Part shown: in pieces, positions 9,123-18,411 of the stretch
Layout: each line of letters begins with the position of its first letter
Position numbering within the stretch: the first letter of the stretch is position 1
From: Herbaspirillum sp. RV1423
GTDB taxonomy: Bacteria; Pseudomonadota; Gammaproteobacteria; Burkholderiales; Burkholderiaceae_D
Assembly: GCF_000577615.1 (NCBI RefSeq)
Contig: NZ_CBXX010000019.1
Coordinates: 1-64,000 of the forward strand
Reading direction: 5' to 3'
DNA: 64,000 nt
Notes under the pieces: generated by a model
The model's database searches: none
What the model was told of the DNA's origin: nothing
Seen by the model: the letters and a program-made list of their open reading frames with translations, nothing else
Made by a program: the position numbers and the translations under genes

Positions 9123-9175
9123 GGTGCTTGCCTCTTGGATTTGTAAATATCGTTATATCTGGCCCTGGCCGCCGT

Positions 9176-10018
9176 TCAGCCCAGGCGCTGAGGGCCGGCG
9201 TACACGACATGGCTCTGACGCCGCACGAAGCCGACCAGCGTGACGCCGGTTTCTTTGGCCAGCCTGATCGCCAGGGCGGTCGGCGCGGAAATCGCGGCGA
9301 TGAAGCCGATGCCGACCGTCGCCGCCTTCTGCACCATTTCATAACTGGCGCGACTGGTGATGATGACGGCGCCGGAAGAAAAATCCTCCTTGTCCCGCGC
9401 CAGCGCGCCGATCAGCTTGTCGAGCGCATTGTGGCGGCCGACGTCTTCGCGCACCAGCCGGATCTTGCCGTCGCGGCCCATCCAGGCGGCGGCGTGCGTG
9501 GCGCCGGTTTCCTGCTGCAATTGCTGTTGTACCTGCATGGCGTCCAGCGCGGCATGGATGGCGTCGGCAGAAAACACGGCGTCAACGCTGACCGCAGCCG
9601 GATGACGCACCGCCTGCTCCAGCGTCTCCGCGCCGCACAAACCGCAGCCGGTGCGGCCGGTCAGGTTGCGGCGCTTTTCCTTCAACGCGGCAAAGCGTTC
9701 GGTCGCCACGGTCATCTGCACCTGGATGCCTTCGGCGCCCGGCACGATTTCGCAATCATAAAGTTCGCCGGCATCGGCCAGGATGCCTTCCGTCAGCGAA
9801 AAACCGAGCGCGAAATCCTCCAGATCGGCCGGCGTGGCCATCATCACTGCATGTGAAATGCCGTTGTATTCCAGCGCAATGGGTACTTCTTCAGCGACCA
9901 CGTCGCTGAAGATTTCACACTGGCCGTCGCGCCATCTCTCCACCTCGACGCGCACCGCCGTGGCAAATTCAGTAGCGGCGATAGCGTCGTCGGGCGACGG
10001 CATGGGACATGCATTCAT
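9176..10018 (-). CDS. fdhD: FdhD-type sulfurtransferase for formate dehydrogenase
   Basis: The 280-residue protein is FdhD (also called FdsC in fds operons). It passes sulfur from a cysteine desulfurase to the molybdenum bis-MGD cofactor, which formate dehydrogenase needs for activity. The CxxC motif TGCGLCG puts the two key cysteines at residues 125 and 128. DLEDFALGFSLTEGI near residues 65-79 is also characteristic. It lies between fdsA, with a hairpin repeat in the gap, and fdsD, all on the minus strand. Confidence 0.93.
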   Translation of the reverse strand: MNACPMPSPDDAIAATEFATAVRVEVERWRDGQCEIFSDVVAEEVPIALEYNGISHAVMMATPADLEDFALGFSLTEGILADAGELYDCEIVPGAEGIQVQMTVATERFAALKEKRRNLTGRTGCGLCGAETLEQAVRHPAAVSVDAVFSADAIHAALDAMQVQQQLQQETGATHAAAWMGRDGKIRLVREDVGRHNALDKLIGALARDKEDFSSGAVIITSRASYEMVQKAATVGIGFIAAISAPTALAIRLAKETGVTLVGFVRRQSHVVYAGPQRLG

Positions 10019-10078
10019 TGACTAATCTTCTTTCAAACCTGTTTTCTGCTACTAAAAAACGACGGAAAAACAATCTCC

Positions 10079-10168
10079 ATCGTCCCAGCCCACGCTGGGA
10101 CCCAGTGGCGTCAACGCTGTCTCAACCGTCGGATGACGACGCCGGGTCCCGACTTTCGCCAGGACGAC
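10079..10168. repeat. REP-like hairpin repeat, copy 2
   Basis: Two opposed arms (ATCGTCCCAGCCCACGCTGG at the left, ending GCCAGGACGAC at the right) match the repeat at 6340. It fills most of the gap between fdsA and fdhD inside the formate dehydrogenase operon. Confidence 0.75.
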
Positions 10169-10177
10169 GGCTTATGC

Positions 10178-13057
10178 CTATTTCGTTACCAGCGGCTCCG
10201 TACCTGCCTTCTCGCCATGCAGCAAACCGAGCTGCTCACGATTGAATTGCTGGTAATGCTGCTGCCATTCGGACGGCTGCGATACCGGCATGACCTGCAC
10301 CGCCGTCACCTTGTACTCGGGGCAGTTGGTGGCCCAGTCCGAGTTGTCGGTGGTGATCACGTTGGCGCCCGATTCGGGGAAGTGGAAGGTGGTGTACACC
10401 ACACCCGGCTGCACCCGCTCGGTGACCGTCGCGTGCAATACCGTCTGGCCTGCACGCGATTCGATACCGACCCAGTCGCCTTCGCGGATGCCGCGGTCTT
10501 CCGCATCGTGCGGATGGATCTCCAGACGGTCCTCGCTGTGCCACTGGGAATTCTCGGTGCGCCGCGTCTGCGCGCCGACATTGTATTGCGACAGGATGCG
10601 GCCGGTGGTCAGGATCAGCGGATAGCGCTGCGTCACCTTCTCGTCGGTGGCAAAGTACTGCGTATTGAGGAACTTGCCCTTGCCGCGCACGAAACTGCCG
10701 ATGTGCATGATCGGCGTGCCTTCCGGGGCGGCCTCGTTGCACGGCCACTGGATGCTGCCGAGGCGTTCCAGTTTGTCGTAACTCACGCCGTGGAAAGTCG
10801 GCGTCAGCGCCGCAATCTCATCCATGACTTCCGACGGATGATTGTACGGCATCGGGTAACCGAGCGCTTCGGCCAGCGCCACGGTGACTTCCCAGTCGGA
10901 CTTGCCCGACTTCGACGGCATCACCTTGCGCACGCGCGAGATGCGGCGCTCGGCGTTGGTGAAGGTGCCGTCCTTTTCGAGGAAGGACGAACCTGGCAGG
11001 AACACGTGCGCGTACTTGGCGGTCTCGTTGAGGAACAAGTCCTGCACCACGATGCATTCCATCTCCTGCAAGGCGGCCGCAACGTGCTGGGTGTTGGGGT
11101 CGGACTGGACGATGTCCTCGCCTTCGCAATACAAGCCCTTGAAGCTGCCGTCGAGCGCGGCGTCGAACATGTTGGGAATGCGCAAACCCGGCTCCGGATC
11201 GAGCGTCACGCCCCAGGCCTGTTCAAAGGTCGAACGCACGGTCGAATCGGAGATATGGCGGTAACCCGGCAGTTCATGCGGGAACGAGCCCATGTCGCAG
11301 GAACCCTGCACGTTGTTCTGGCCGCGCAGCGGATTGACGCCCACGCCTTCGCGACCGACGTTGCCGGTCGCCATCGCCAGATTGGCGATGCCGATCACCA
11401 TGGTCGAACCTTGCGCATGCTCGGTCACGCCCAGGCCGTAATAGATCGCGCCGTTGCCGCCGGTGGCGAACAGGCGTGCGGCGCCACGCAGTTCCTCCGC
11501 CGGCACGCCGCACACTTCGGCCAGGGCTTCAGGCGAGTTGTCGGGGCGCAGCACGAATTCTTTCCACTGCTCGTAGGACTGCACGTCGCAGCGTTCCCTG
11601 ATGTATTCCTCGCTTTGCAGGCCTTCGGACAGGATCACGTGCGCCAGCGCGGTGATGACCGCGACGTTGGTGCCCGGGCGCAGCTTGAGGTGATAGTCGG
11701 CCTGGATATGCGGCGACTTGACCATTTCGGTCGTGCGCGGATCGATCACGATCAGTTTCGCGCCCTGGCGCAGGCGGCGCTTCATTTGCGACGCAAACAC
11801 CGGATGCGCCGAGGCCGGGTTGGCGCCGATGATCATGACGACGTCGGACTTCATCACGGAATCGAACGTCTGGGTGCCGGCCGACTCGCCGAGGGTCTGC
11901 TTCAGCCCATAGCCGGTCGGCGAGTGGCAGACGCGTGCGCAGGTGTCGACATTGTTGTTGCCGAAGGCGGCGCGCACCAGCTTTTGCACCAGATAGGTTT
12001 CTTCGTTGGTGCAGCGCGAAGACGTGATGCCGCCGATCGAATCCTTGCCGTGCTTGGCCTGGATGCGACGGAATTCACTGGCGGCATAAGTCAGCGCCTC
12101 TTCCCATGACACTTCACGCCACGGATCGGTGATCTTGCTGCGGATCATTGGCGTGGTGATGCGGTCCTTGTGCGTCGCATAGCCCCAGGCGAAACGCCCC
12201 TTGACGCAGGAGTGGCCGTGATTGGCCTTGCCGTCCTTGTACGGCACCATGCGCACCACTTCGTTGCCCTTCATCTCGGCCTTGAAGGAGCAGCCTACGC
12301 CGCAATAAGCGCAGGTAGTGATTTTGCTGTGCTCAGCCTGGCCCAGCATGATCACGGTCTTCTCGGTCAGCGTCGCTGTCGGGCAAGCCTGCACGCAGGC
12401 GCCGCAAGAGACGCATTCGGACTCCATGAAACTCTCCATCTGCCCGGCCGATACGCGCGACTCAAAACCGCGGCCGTTGATGGTCAGCGCGAAGGTGCCC
12501 TGCGTTTCTTCGCAGGCGCGCACGCAGCGGTTGCAGACGATGCATTTGGACGGATCGTAAGTGAAATAAGGATTGGACTCGTCCTTCTTCATCTCCAGAT
12601 GGCTTTCGCCTTCGTAGCCGTAGCGCACTTCGCGCAGGCCGACCGTGCCGGCCATGTCCTGCAATTCGCAATTGCCGTTGGTCGGGCAGGTCAGGCAGTC
12701 GAGCGGATGGTCGGAGATATACAGCTCCATGACGCCGCGACGGATATCGGCCAGCTTGGGCGTCTGCGTCTGCACCTTCATGCCGGATTCGCAGGGCGTG
12801 GTGCAGGAAGCCGGATAGCCCTTCATCTTGCGACCGTCCTTGCCTTCGATCTCGACCAGGCACAGGCGGCAGGAACCGAACGGTTCCAGGCTATCGGTGG
12901 CGCACAGCTTGGGCACGTTGATGCCCGCCTCCACCGCTGCGCGCATGACCGAAGTGCCAGCCGCGACCGTGACGCTGACCCCGTCGATTTCCAGGGTGAC
13001 TTCCTGTTCGGAGACACGCGCGGGCGTGCCGTAATCTGTTTCGTTGAGCTGGTTCAT
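10178..13057 (-). CDS. fdsA: NAD-dependent formate dehydrogenase alpha (catalytic) subunit
   Basis: The 959-residue protein has, in order, a [2Fe-2S] ferredoxin domain (Cys 52, 63, 66, 85), a His-Cys3 cluster motif (HPLDCLTCPTNGNC), two [4Fe-4S] motifs (CIVCNRC and CVSCGAC), the molybdopterin oxidoreductase cluster motif CAYCGVGC, and the bis-MGD catalytic domain. The Mo-ligating cysteine is Cys377 in RVCHSPTGYG. The C-terminal MGD-binding domain is complete. It oxidises formate to CO2 in the cytoplasm and passes electrons to FdsB for NAD+ reduction. The length and layout fit the metal-dependent cytoplasmic FdsA of Cupriavidus and Rhodobacter. Confidence 0.96.
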   Translation of the reverse strand: MNQLNETDYGTPARVSEQEVTLEIDGVSVTVAAGTSVMRAAVEAGINVPKLCATDSLEPFGSCRLCLVEIEGKDGRKMKGYPASCTTPCESGMKVQTQTPKLADIRRGVMELYISDHPLDCLTCPTNGNCELQDMAGTVGLREVRYGYEGESHLEMKKDESNPYFTYDPSKCIVCNRCVRACEETQGTFALTINGRGFESRVSAGQMESFMESECVSCGACVQACPTATLTEKTVIMLGQAEHSKITTCAYCGVGCSFKAEMKGNEVVRMVPYKDGKANHGHSCVKGRFAWGYATHKDRITTPMIRSKITDPWREVSWEEALTYAASEFRRIQAKHGKDSIGGITSSRCTNEETYLVQKLVRAAFGNNNVDTCARVCHSPTGYGLKQTLGESAGTQTFDSVMKSDVVMIIGANPASAHPVFASQMKRRLRQGAKLIVIDPRTTEMVKSPHIQADYHLKLRPGTNVAVITALAHVILSEGLQSEEYIRERCDVQSYEQWKEFVLRPDNSPEALAEVCGVPAEELRGAARLFATGGNGAIYYGLGVTEHAQGSTMVIGIANLAMATGNVGREGVGVNPLRGQNNVQGSCDMGSFPHELPGYRHISDSTVRSTFEQAWGVTLDPEPGLRIPNMFDAALDGSFKGLYCEGEDIVQSDPNTQHVAAALQEMECIVVQDLFLNETAKYAHVFLPGSSFLEKDGTFTNAERRISRVRKVMPSKSGKSDWEVTVALAEALGYPMPYNHPSEVMDEIAALTPTFHGVSYDKLERLGSIQWPCNEAAPEGTPIMHIGSFVRGKGKFLNTQYFATDEKVTQRYPLILTTGRILSQYNVGAQTRRTENSQWHSEDRLEIHPHDAEDRGIREGDWVGIESRAGQTVLHATVTERVQPGVVYTTFHFPESGANVITTDNSDWATNCPEYKVTAVQVMPVSQPSEWQQHYQQFNREQLGLLHGEKAGTEPLVTK

Positions 13058-13093
13058 GCCAACAACTCCTTGCTGAATGCGTGGACGGATGGA

Positions 13094-14653
13094 TCAGGCG
13101 GCTTTTTCAGTCGGCGAGCCGAAATCTTCGGGGAAATGGTTGAGCGCCGACAGTACCGGATGCGGCGTCAGGCCGCCCATGGCGCACAGCGAACCGTTGA
13201 GCATGGTGTCGCACAGGTCGCGCAGCAGATGCACCTGCTGAGGCCGGTTGTCGTTCGCGATGATCTTGTCGATCACTTCGACGCCGCGCGTCGAACCGAT
13301 GCGGCACGGCGTGCACTTGCCGCAGGATTCGATGGCGCAGAACTCCATCGCATAGCGCGCCTGCTGCGCCATGTCGACGCTGTCGTCGAACACCACCACG
13401 CCGCCGTGGCCGACCATCGCGCCGATGGCGGCGAAAGCCTCATAGTCCAGCGGCGTGTCGAGCTGCTGCGGCGGCAGGTAGGCGCCCAGCGGACCGCCCA
13501 CCTGCACCGCGCGGATCGCCCGGCCGCTGGCCGTACCGCCGCCGAAGTCTTCCAGCAACTGGCGCAAGGTCAGGCCGAAGGCCTTCTCGACCAGACCGCC
13601 GTGTTTGACGTTGCCCGCCAACTGGAACGGCAATGTCCCGTGCGAACGGCCGACACCGTAGTTCTTGTAAAACGCCGCGCCGCGCGCCAGCACGATAGGC
13701 ACGGTCGCCAGCGAAATCACGTTGTTGATCACCGTCGGCTTGCCGAACAAACCCTCCAGCGCCGGCAGCGGCGGCTTGGCGCGCACCACGCCGCGCTTGC
13801 CTTCCAGGCTTTCCAGCAGCGCCGTTTCTTCGCCGCAAATGTAGGCGCCGGCGCCCATGCGCACTTCCAGACGGAAGTTCTTGCCCGAGCCAAGGATATT
13901 GTCGCCGAGGTAAGCATGCCGGCTGGCGACGGCGATCGCCTCATTCAGCGCGGCGATGGAGTGCGGATATTCCGAGCGCACGTAAATGTAGCCCTCGGTC
14001 GCGCCGACAGCCAGACCGGCAATCGTCATGCCTTCGATCAGCATGAAAGGGTCGTCTTCCATCACCATGCGGTCGGAGAAGGTGCCCGAATCGCCTTCGT
14101 CGGCATTGCAGACGATATATTTCTGCGGCGCTTGCGCGGTCGCCACCGTCTTCCATTTGATGCCGGTCGGAAACGCCGCGCCGCCGCGGCCGCGCAAGCC
14201 GGAATCGAGCACTTCCTGAATGATGGCCTCGCCGCTCATGCCGACGGCGCGCCTCAGGCCGGCATAGCCTTCATGCGCCAGATAATCGTCCAGCGACACC
14301 GGGTCGGTGATGCCGACGCGGGCGAAAGTCAGGCGCTCCTGATACCTGAGGTAATGAATGTCTTCGGTCAGTCCCTGGGACAGCGCATGCTCGCCGCCTT
14401 GCAGGAAACCGGCGTCGAACAGGCTCGGCACGTCGGCAAAATCCACCGGACCGTAGGCCACGCGTCCTTTGTCGGTCGCCACTTCCACCAGCGGCTCCAG
14501 CCAGAACATGCCGCGCGAACCATTGCGCACGATATGGACGTCGACGCTGCGCTTCCCGGCTTCGCTGAAGATCGCGGCGGCCACATCATTGGCGCCCAAA
14601 GCAATTGCCGCGGAATCGCGCGGCACATAAACGGTGATGCTCGCAGTCGTCAT
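13094..14653 (-). CDS. fdsB: NAD-dependent formate dehydrogenase beta subunit (NuoF-like)
   Basis: The 519-residue protein has an N-terminal thioredoxin-like region of about 110 residues, then a NuoF-like domain. FMN/NAD-binding segments are visible as LRGRGGAAFPTGIKWK and GAGAYICGEETALLESLEGK. The [4Fe-4S] ligands lie in SCGKCTPCRIGS. It takes electrons from FdsA through its cluster and FMN to NAD+. The ATG at 14653 overlaps the fdsG stop by four bases, which fixes the start and indicates coupled translation. Confidence 0.96.
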   Translation of the reverse strand: MTTASITVYVPRDSAAIALGANDVAAAIFSEAGKRSVDVHIVRNGSRGMFWLEPLVEVATDKGRVAYGPVDFADVPSLFDAGFLQGGEHALSQGLTEDIHYLRYQERLTFARVGITDPVSLDDYLAHEGYAGLRRAVGMSGEAIIQEVLDSGLRGRGGAAFPTGIKWKTVATAQAPQKYIVCNADEGDSGTFSDRMVMEDDPFMLIEGMTIAGLAVGATEGYIYVRSEYPHSIAALNEAIAVASRHAYLGDNILGSGKNFRLEVRMGAGAYICGEETALLESLEGKRGVVRAKPPLPALEGLFGKPTVINNVISLATVPIVLARGAAFYKNYGVGRSHGTLPFQLAGNVKHGGLVEKAFGLTLRQLLEDFGGGTASGRAIRAVQVGGPLGAYLPPQQLDTPLDYEAFAAIGAMVGHGGVVVFDDSVDMAQQARYAMEFCAIESCGKCTPCRIGSTRGVEVIDKIIANDNRPQQVHLLRDLCDTMLNGSLCAMGGLTPHPVLSALNHFPEDFGSPTEKAA

Positions 14654-15129
14654 TTTGCACCTCGCTTGGCTTGCAGCAACCGGTCGAGCTTGTCGACGCC
14701 GACGCGGGCGTGCAGCTCGCCGTCGACCGCCACGTTCGGACCGCAGGCGCACAAGCCCAGGCAATAGACCGACTCCAGCGTGAACTGGCCGTCGGCGGTG
14801 GTTTCATGGAAGCCGCAGCCGAGTGCTTGCTCGGCATGCCTGGCGAGTGCTTCGGAACCGACCGACTGGCAAGCCTCGGCGCGGCATACCTGCACCACAT
14901 GCTTGCCGGCCGGTTGCTGGCGGAAATGATGATAGAAGGAAATCACCCCGTGCACTTCGGCGCGCGACACGTTCAGGGCGTCGGCGACCATCGGCACGGC
15001 ATCGGCCGGCACGAAGCCGACGGCATCCTGGATGCCATGCAGAATCGGCAGCATGGCGCCCGGCATATGCATGCGCTCGGCGATCACATTCCTGACCGCG
15101 CCGACATCGAATGGCTGTTGTCTGTTCAT
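14650..15129 (-). CDS. fdsG: NAD-dependent formate dehydrogenase gamma subunit (NuoE-like)
   Basis: The 159-residue protein is a NuoE-like thioredoxin-fold [2Fe-2S] subunit. Cluster cysteines occur as CRAEACQSVG and, about 40 residues later, CLGLCACG. It binds FdsB in the diaphorase part of the enzyme. The segment VHGVISFYHHF is typical of the family. It is the first fds subunit gene, 14 bases after the small membrane protein gene at 15144. Confidence 0.95.
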   Translation of the reverse strand: MNRQQPFDVGAVRNVIAERMHMPGAMLPILHGIQDAVGFVPADAVPMVADALNVSRAEVHGVISFYHHFRQQPAGKHVVQVCRAEACQSVGSEALARHAEQALGCGFHETTADGQFTLESVYCLGLCACGPNVAVDGELHARVGVDKLDRLLQAKRGAK

Positions 15130-15143
15130 TTACTCGTCTCCTG

Positions 15144-15404
15144 CTAAATTTGCGTCCGATGTTGCGTATGGCGCCGGCTGGCATTTCCATGCTGCAGGCG
15201 CCCCGCCGCGATCAAGGCGGCAGCGGCGAATACGGCTGTCCCTGCCTGTGCGAACGGCACGGCAAGGCGAATGGATGGGGGGAAATCAATACTGCAGAGC
15301 GCAGCGGCGACTGCGGCGGCGACAAGAACAGGCAAAGACACGGACGCTGCGCCGACAAGGGCGGCGGCGTGTTTCCTCATCGAAAACCGATCGAGCGACT
15401 TCAT
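15144..15404 (-). CDS. Small predicted membrane protein between oxlT and fdsG
   Basis: This 86-residue protein has two strongly hydrophobic, alanine-rich segments (about residues 13-36 and 45-67) and a basic C-terminus. I do not recognise a family. It has a GGGAG ribosome site upstream of ATG 15404 and lies 14 bases before fdsG in the same direction, so it is probably co-transcribed with the fds genes. It could be a small accessory subunit of the neighbouring MFS carrier, a membrane anchor, or a chance frame in GC-rich DNA. Confidence 0.45.
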   Translation of the reverse strand: MKSLDRFSMRKHAAALVGAASVSLPVLVAAAVAAALCSIDFPPSIRLAVPFAQAGTAVFAAAALIAAGRLQHGNASRRHTQHRTQI

Positions 15405-15461
15405 GTTCTCCCTGCCTATCTATATTGCATCGGGTTGGTACAGAACACTGCGGGTGAAACC

Positions 15462-15488
15462 GGCTGCCGCCTTTCATCGGCGGCAGCC
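15462..15488 (-). terminator. Strong hairpin between oxlT and the fds genes
   Basis: GGCTGCCGCC-TTTCATC-GGCGGCAGCC forms a perfect 10-base stem in the 118-base gap after the MFS carrier gene. The T-tract on the minus side is short (GGTTTCACC), so it could be a partial terminator that sets the oxlT:fds transcript ratio. Confidence 0.6.
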
Positions 15489-15522
15489 TTGCTGCTTATT
15501 TGCTACCTGTATTCACTATAGG

Positions 15523-17166
15523 TCACTTGAACAAAACCACTGCCTTTTGCAAAGTCAGCGAGATGCCCCAGATCAACGGAATACCGACTGCCAGCCATGC
15601 CGCACCGATCAGTGCAGGATTGCCGCCGCGGCCTACCAGCGACATTTCCGCATCCGACAGGGCAGCGACGTTGTCCGAAGACGATTTTTCGTGCGCCAGT
15701 TGCTTTTCGCGGGCCAGTTCTTCCGGCGTCATGAAATGCTTGGCGGCAACCGGACGGACCAGCAGGTTGCAGATCAGGCCCAGCACCAGCATGCCTGCCA
15801 GGATGTACATCGTGGTGTTGTAGACCGACTCGCGCGGCATGCCCAGCGACAACTGGTATTCACGCATGTAGTTCACCACCACCGGACCGAGGATGCCGGC
15901 GGTCGCCCATGCAGTCAGCAGGCGGCCGTGGATGGCGCCGACCATTTGCGTGCCGAACAAGTCAGCCAGGTAAGCAGGCACCGTCGCAAAACCGCCGCCG
16001 TACATCGACAGGATGATGCAGACTGCGCCGACGAACAGCGCGATGCTGCCCGCCTTCGCGGACCACGGCAGGCTGACGTACAACACGAAACCCAGCACGA
16101 AGAAGATCACGTAAGTCATCTTGCGGCCGACGAAGTCGGAACACGATGCCCACACGAAACGACCGCCGATGTTGAACAGGCTGATCAGGCCGGTAAAGCC
16201 CGCCGCGATCGCTGCGATGCCCGCTTTTTGCTCAATCGACAAGTCGTTGAAGCCGACGTTGACGCCCAGCAGATGGCCGCCGAAGACTTCCTGCAGCATC
16301 GGCGACGCAATACCGATCACGCCGATGCCCGCCGACACGTTCAGGCACAGCACCAGCCATACCAGCCAGAACTGGGGAATGCCCCATACCTTGCTCACAT
16401 GCACGTGGTGTTGCGTGATCATGGTGTTGGTGGTGGTCGCCGGAGGCGTCCAGCCGGCCGGCTTCCAGCCGCTCGGCGGAACGCGGTAGCCGAGGGCGCC
16501 CGCCATCATGAAGACGAAATAGATGATCGCCATCACGACAAAGGTTTCCCACACGCCAACCGATGTCGGCGTAGCGAAATGCTTCATCAGCTTGTCCGCC
16601 AGCGGACTGCCGACCAGCGCACCGCCGCCGAAGCCCATGATCGCCATGCCGGTCGCCATGCCGCGGCGGTCCGGGAACCATTTGATCAGGGTCGACACCG
16701 GCGAGATGTAACCGAGGCCGAGACCGACGCCGCCGATGACGCCGGAACCCAGCCACATCAGCCAGATCTGGTGGCTATACACGCCGAACGCGGAAATCAG
16801 CAAGCCGCCGCACCAGCACAGCGCAGACACGACGCCGGCCTTGCGCGGACCGGCGCGCTCAAGCCAGCCGCCCCAGATCGCGGCGGAAATGCCGAGCAGG
16901 ACGAAGAACATCGTATACATCCACCCCAGCATGGAAATCTTCCAGTCGCATGTGGTCGAAAAAACCTGCGCAAAAAAACCTGTATCCGGAGCGCAGGCAA
17001 TCGATTCCTTGATGCCGAGCGCCCTGGACAACGGCAGCCAGAATACGGAGAAACCGTAAGCCATGCCGATGCACAGGTGGATTGCGAGCGCGGCAGGCGG
17101 AACCAGCCAGCGATTGAAGCCAGGTTTGGCTATGGTGTGTTCCTTTTCCAGGAAATCGAAGGCCAT
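15523..17166 (-). CDS. oxlT: OxlT/YhjX-type MFS transporter, probable oxalate/formate carrier
   Basis: The 547-residue protein is a 12-helix MFS carrier of the oxalate:formate antiporter family, with the loop LERAGPRKAG after helix 2 and RRGMATGMAIMGFGGGALVG in the middle of the N-terminal half. Linkage to formate dehydrogenase supports formate or oxalate as substrate. The protein is longer than usual: after helix 12 there is a hydrophilic stretch of about 50 residues and one extra helix at the end (GAAWLAVGIPLIWGISLTL). That last segment resembles the separate MFS small-subunit peptide found beside such carriers in related bacteria, so it may be a fused small subunit (inference). The gene symbol is by family only. 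Confidence 0.85.
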   Translation of the reverse strand: MAFDFLEKEHTIAKPGFNRWLVPPAALAIHLCIGMAYGFSVFWLPLSRALGIKESIACAPDTGFFAQVFSTTCDWKISMLGWMYTMFFVLLGISAAIWGGWLERAGPRKAGVVSALCWCGGLLISAFGVYSHQIWLMWLGSGVIGGVGLGLGYISPVSTLIKWFPDRRGMATGMAIMGFGGGALVGSPLADKLMKHFATPTSVGVWETFVVMAIIYFVFMMAGALGYRVPPSGWKPAGWTPPATTTNTMITQHHVHVSKVWGIPQFWLVWLVLCLNVSAGIGVIGIASPMLQEVFGGHLLGVNVGFNDLSIEQKAGIAAIAAGFTGLISLFNIGGRFVWASCSDFVGRKMTYVIFFVLGFVLYVSLPWSAKAGSIALFVGAVCIILSMYGGGFATVPAYLADLFGTQMVGAIHGRLLTAWATAGILGPVVVNYMREYQLSLGMPRESVYNTTMYILAGMLVLGLICNLLVRPVAAKHFMTPEELAREKQLAHEKSSSDNVAALSDAEMSLVGRGGNPALIGAAWLAVGIPLIWGISLTLQKAVVLFK

Positions 17167-17208
17167 TTTTCCTCCTCATTGATGTTGTGGGCCGGCAATT
17201 ATATGCAC

Positions 17209-17224
17209 GCCGAATAGATTCGGC
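17209..17224. promoter_or_regulatory. Inverted repeat in the oxlT-regulator intergenic region
   Basis: GCCGAA-TAGA-TTCGGC is a perfect 6-base inverted repeat 43 bases upstream of the MFS carrier start. It is a plausible binding site for the divergently encoded regulator. Confidence 0.45.
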
Positions 17225-17295
17225 TATTTATGCAGAAATTTGCCTATAGTTTTTATTACCTGCACGTACTTTCTCGAAGGTATCATTGAAATTCC

Positions 17296-17310
17296 GCATA
17301 TTCAATATGC
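17296..17310. promoter_or_regulatory. Palindrome just upstream of the formate-cluster regulator gene
   Basis: GCATATTCAATATGC is a perfect 7+1+7 palindrome 18 bases before ATG 17329. Its position over the likely promoter suggests autoregulation. Confidence 0.5.
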
Positions 17311-17328
17311 TATTTTTTTCATATTTAT

Positions 17329-18396
17329 ATGTATAAAGTCAGCATCAAGCCGCATTGGGAGATCGGCCACGGCGACGACTCCCCTTTCGACACCACCGAA
17401 TTGCTGAGCCTGTTGACGGCGATCCAGCAGAGCGGTTCGATCGCCAAGGCGGCTCAGCAATTGCGCCACTCCTACCGCCACGCCTGGGGGCTGTTGCGCA
17501 CCTCCGAACAATTGTTCGGCCATAGCCTGATCCAGAGCGGCCGGGGGCGCGGCACGACGCTGACGCCGTTCGCCAGCAAACTGTTGTGGGCCGACCGCAT
17601 GGTCAGCGCGCGATTGTCGCCGACGCTCGACAGCCTGGCGTCGGAACTGGAAACAGAACTGGGCAAAACCGTCGAAGGCAAATCCAAGACGGTGCGCCTG
17701 AACGCCAGCCACGGCTTCGCCGTCGCCGCCCTGCTCAACCAGTTCAACCAGGCCAAGCTGCCGGTGGAAGTGCGCTATCGCCACAGCACCGACGCCGTGG
17801 CCGCGCTGTCGCGCCAGGAGTGCGACCTGGCCGGCTTCCATGTGCCGCTGGGAGAATTCGAGAAACCAGCCATCGCCACCTATGCCAAGTGGCTCAACAA
17901 GCGCAGCGATTGCCTGATCCATCTGGCGGTCCGCAACCAGGGGCTGTTTGTCGCCACCGGCAACCCGAAGAACATCCGCGACCTGTCCGACCTGACGCGC
18001 AGCGACCTGCGCTTCGTCAACCGCGAAGCCGGTTCCGGCACGCGCATGCTGCTGGAACTGATGTTGGCCGGCAGCGGCGTGTCGCACAAAAAAATCAACG
18101 GATTTGAAAATACCGAGTTCACGCATTCAGCGGTGGCCGCCTTCATCGCCAGCGGCATGGCCGATGTCGGCTTCGGCGTGCAGACGGCGTCGCAGCGCTT
18201 CGGGCTGGACTTCATCCCGCTGGTGCGCGAGCGCTATTTCTTCGCCCTGCCGACCGCCTCGCTCAACGACCCGCTGGTGCAAGCGGTGATCGGCATCCTC
18301 CAATCGGCTGCTTTCCGCAGCGTGGTCAATGAGTTGGCCGGTTACGACGGCACCGACACCGGCAAGATACAAAGCGTGCAGGAAGCGTTTGCCTGA
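17329..18396 (+). CDS. One-component regulator with ModE-like HTH and substrate-binding-like domain
   Basis: The 355-residue protein begins with a winged helix-turn-helix like that of ModE/LysR proteins (LLTAIQQSGSIAKAAQQLRH, about residues 25-44). The remainder resembles a periplasmic molybdate/tungstate-type binding domain used as a cytoplasmic sensor (SGTRMLLELM and VGFGVQTASQRFGLDFIPL). Proteins of this build control molybdoenzyme operons. Because it is divergent from oxlT and the fds genes, it probably regulates them in response to formate, oxalate or oxyanion supply (inference). The 162-base divergent region holds two palindromes. Confidence 0.85.
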   Translation: MYKVSIKPHWEIGHGDDSPFDTTELLSLLTAIQQSGSIAKAAQQLRHSYRHAWGLLRTSEQLFGHSLIQSGRGRGTTLTPFASKLLWADRMVSARLSPTLDSLASELETELGKTVEGKSKTVRLNASHGFAVAALLNQFNQAKLPVEVRYRHSTDAVAALSRQECDLAGFHVPLGEFEKPAIATYAKWLNKRSDCLIHLAVRNQGLFVATGNPKNIRDLSDLTRSDLRFVNREAGSGTRMLLELMLAGSGVSHKKINGFENTEFTHSAVAAFIASGMADVGFGVQTASQRFGLDFIPLVRERYFFALPTASLNDPLVQAVIGILQSAAFRSVVNELAGYDGTDTGKIQSVQEAFA

Positions 18397-18411
18397 ACGG
18401 CAGTCCAAGGG

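Noticed and set aside
12170-14767. Plus-strand frame of 865 codons opposite fdsA/fdsB
   Set aside because: It has arginine-, histidine- and alanine-rich nonsense composition typical of antisense GC-rich DNA; fdsA and fdsB on the other strand have all their cofactor motifs.
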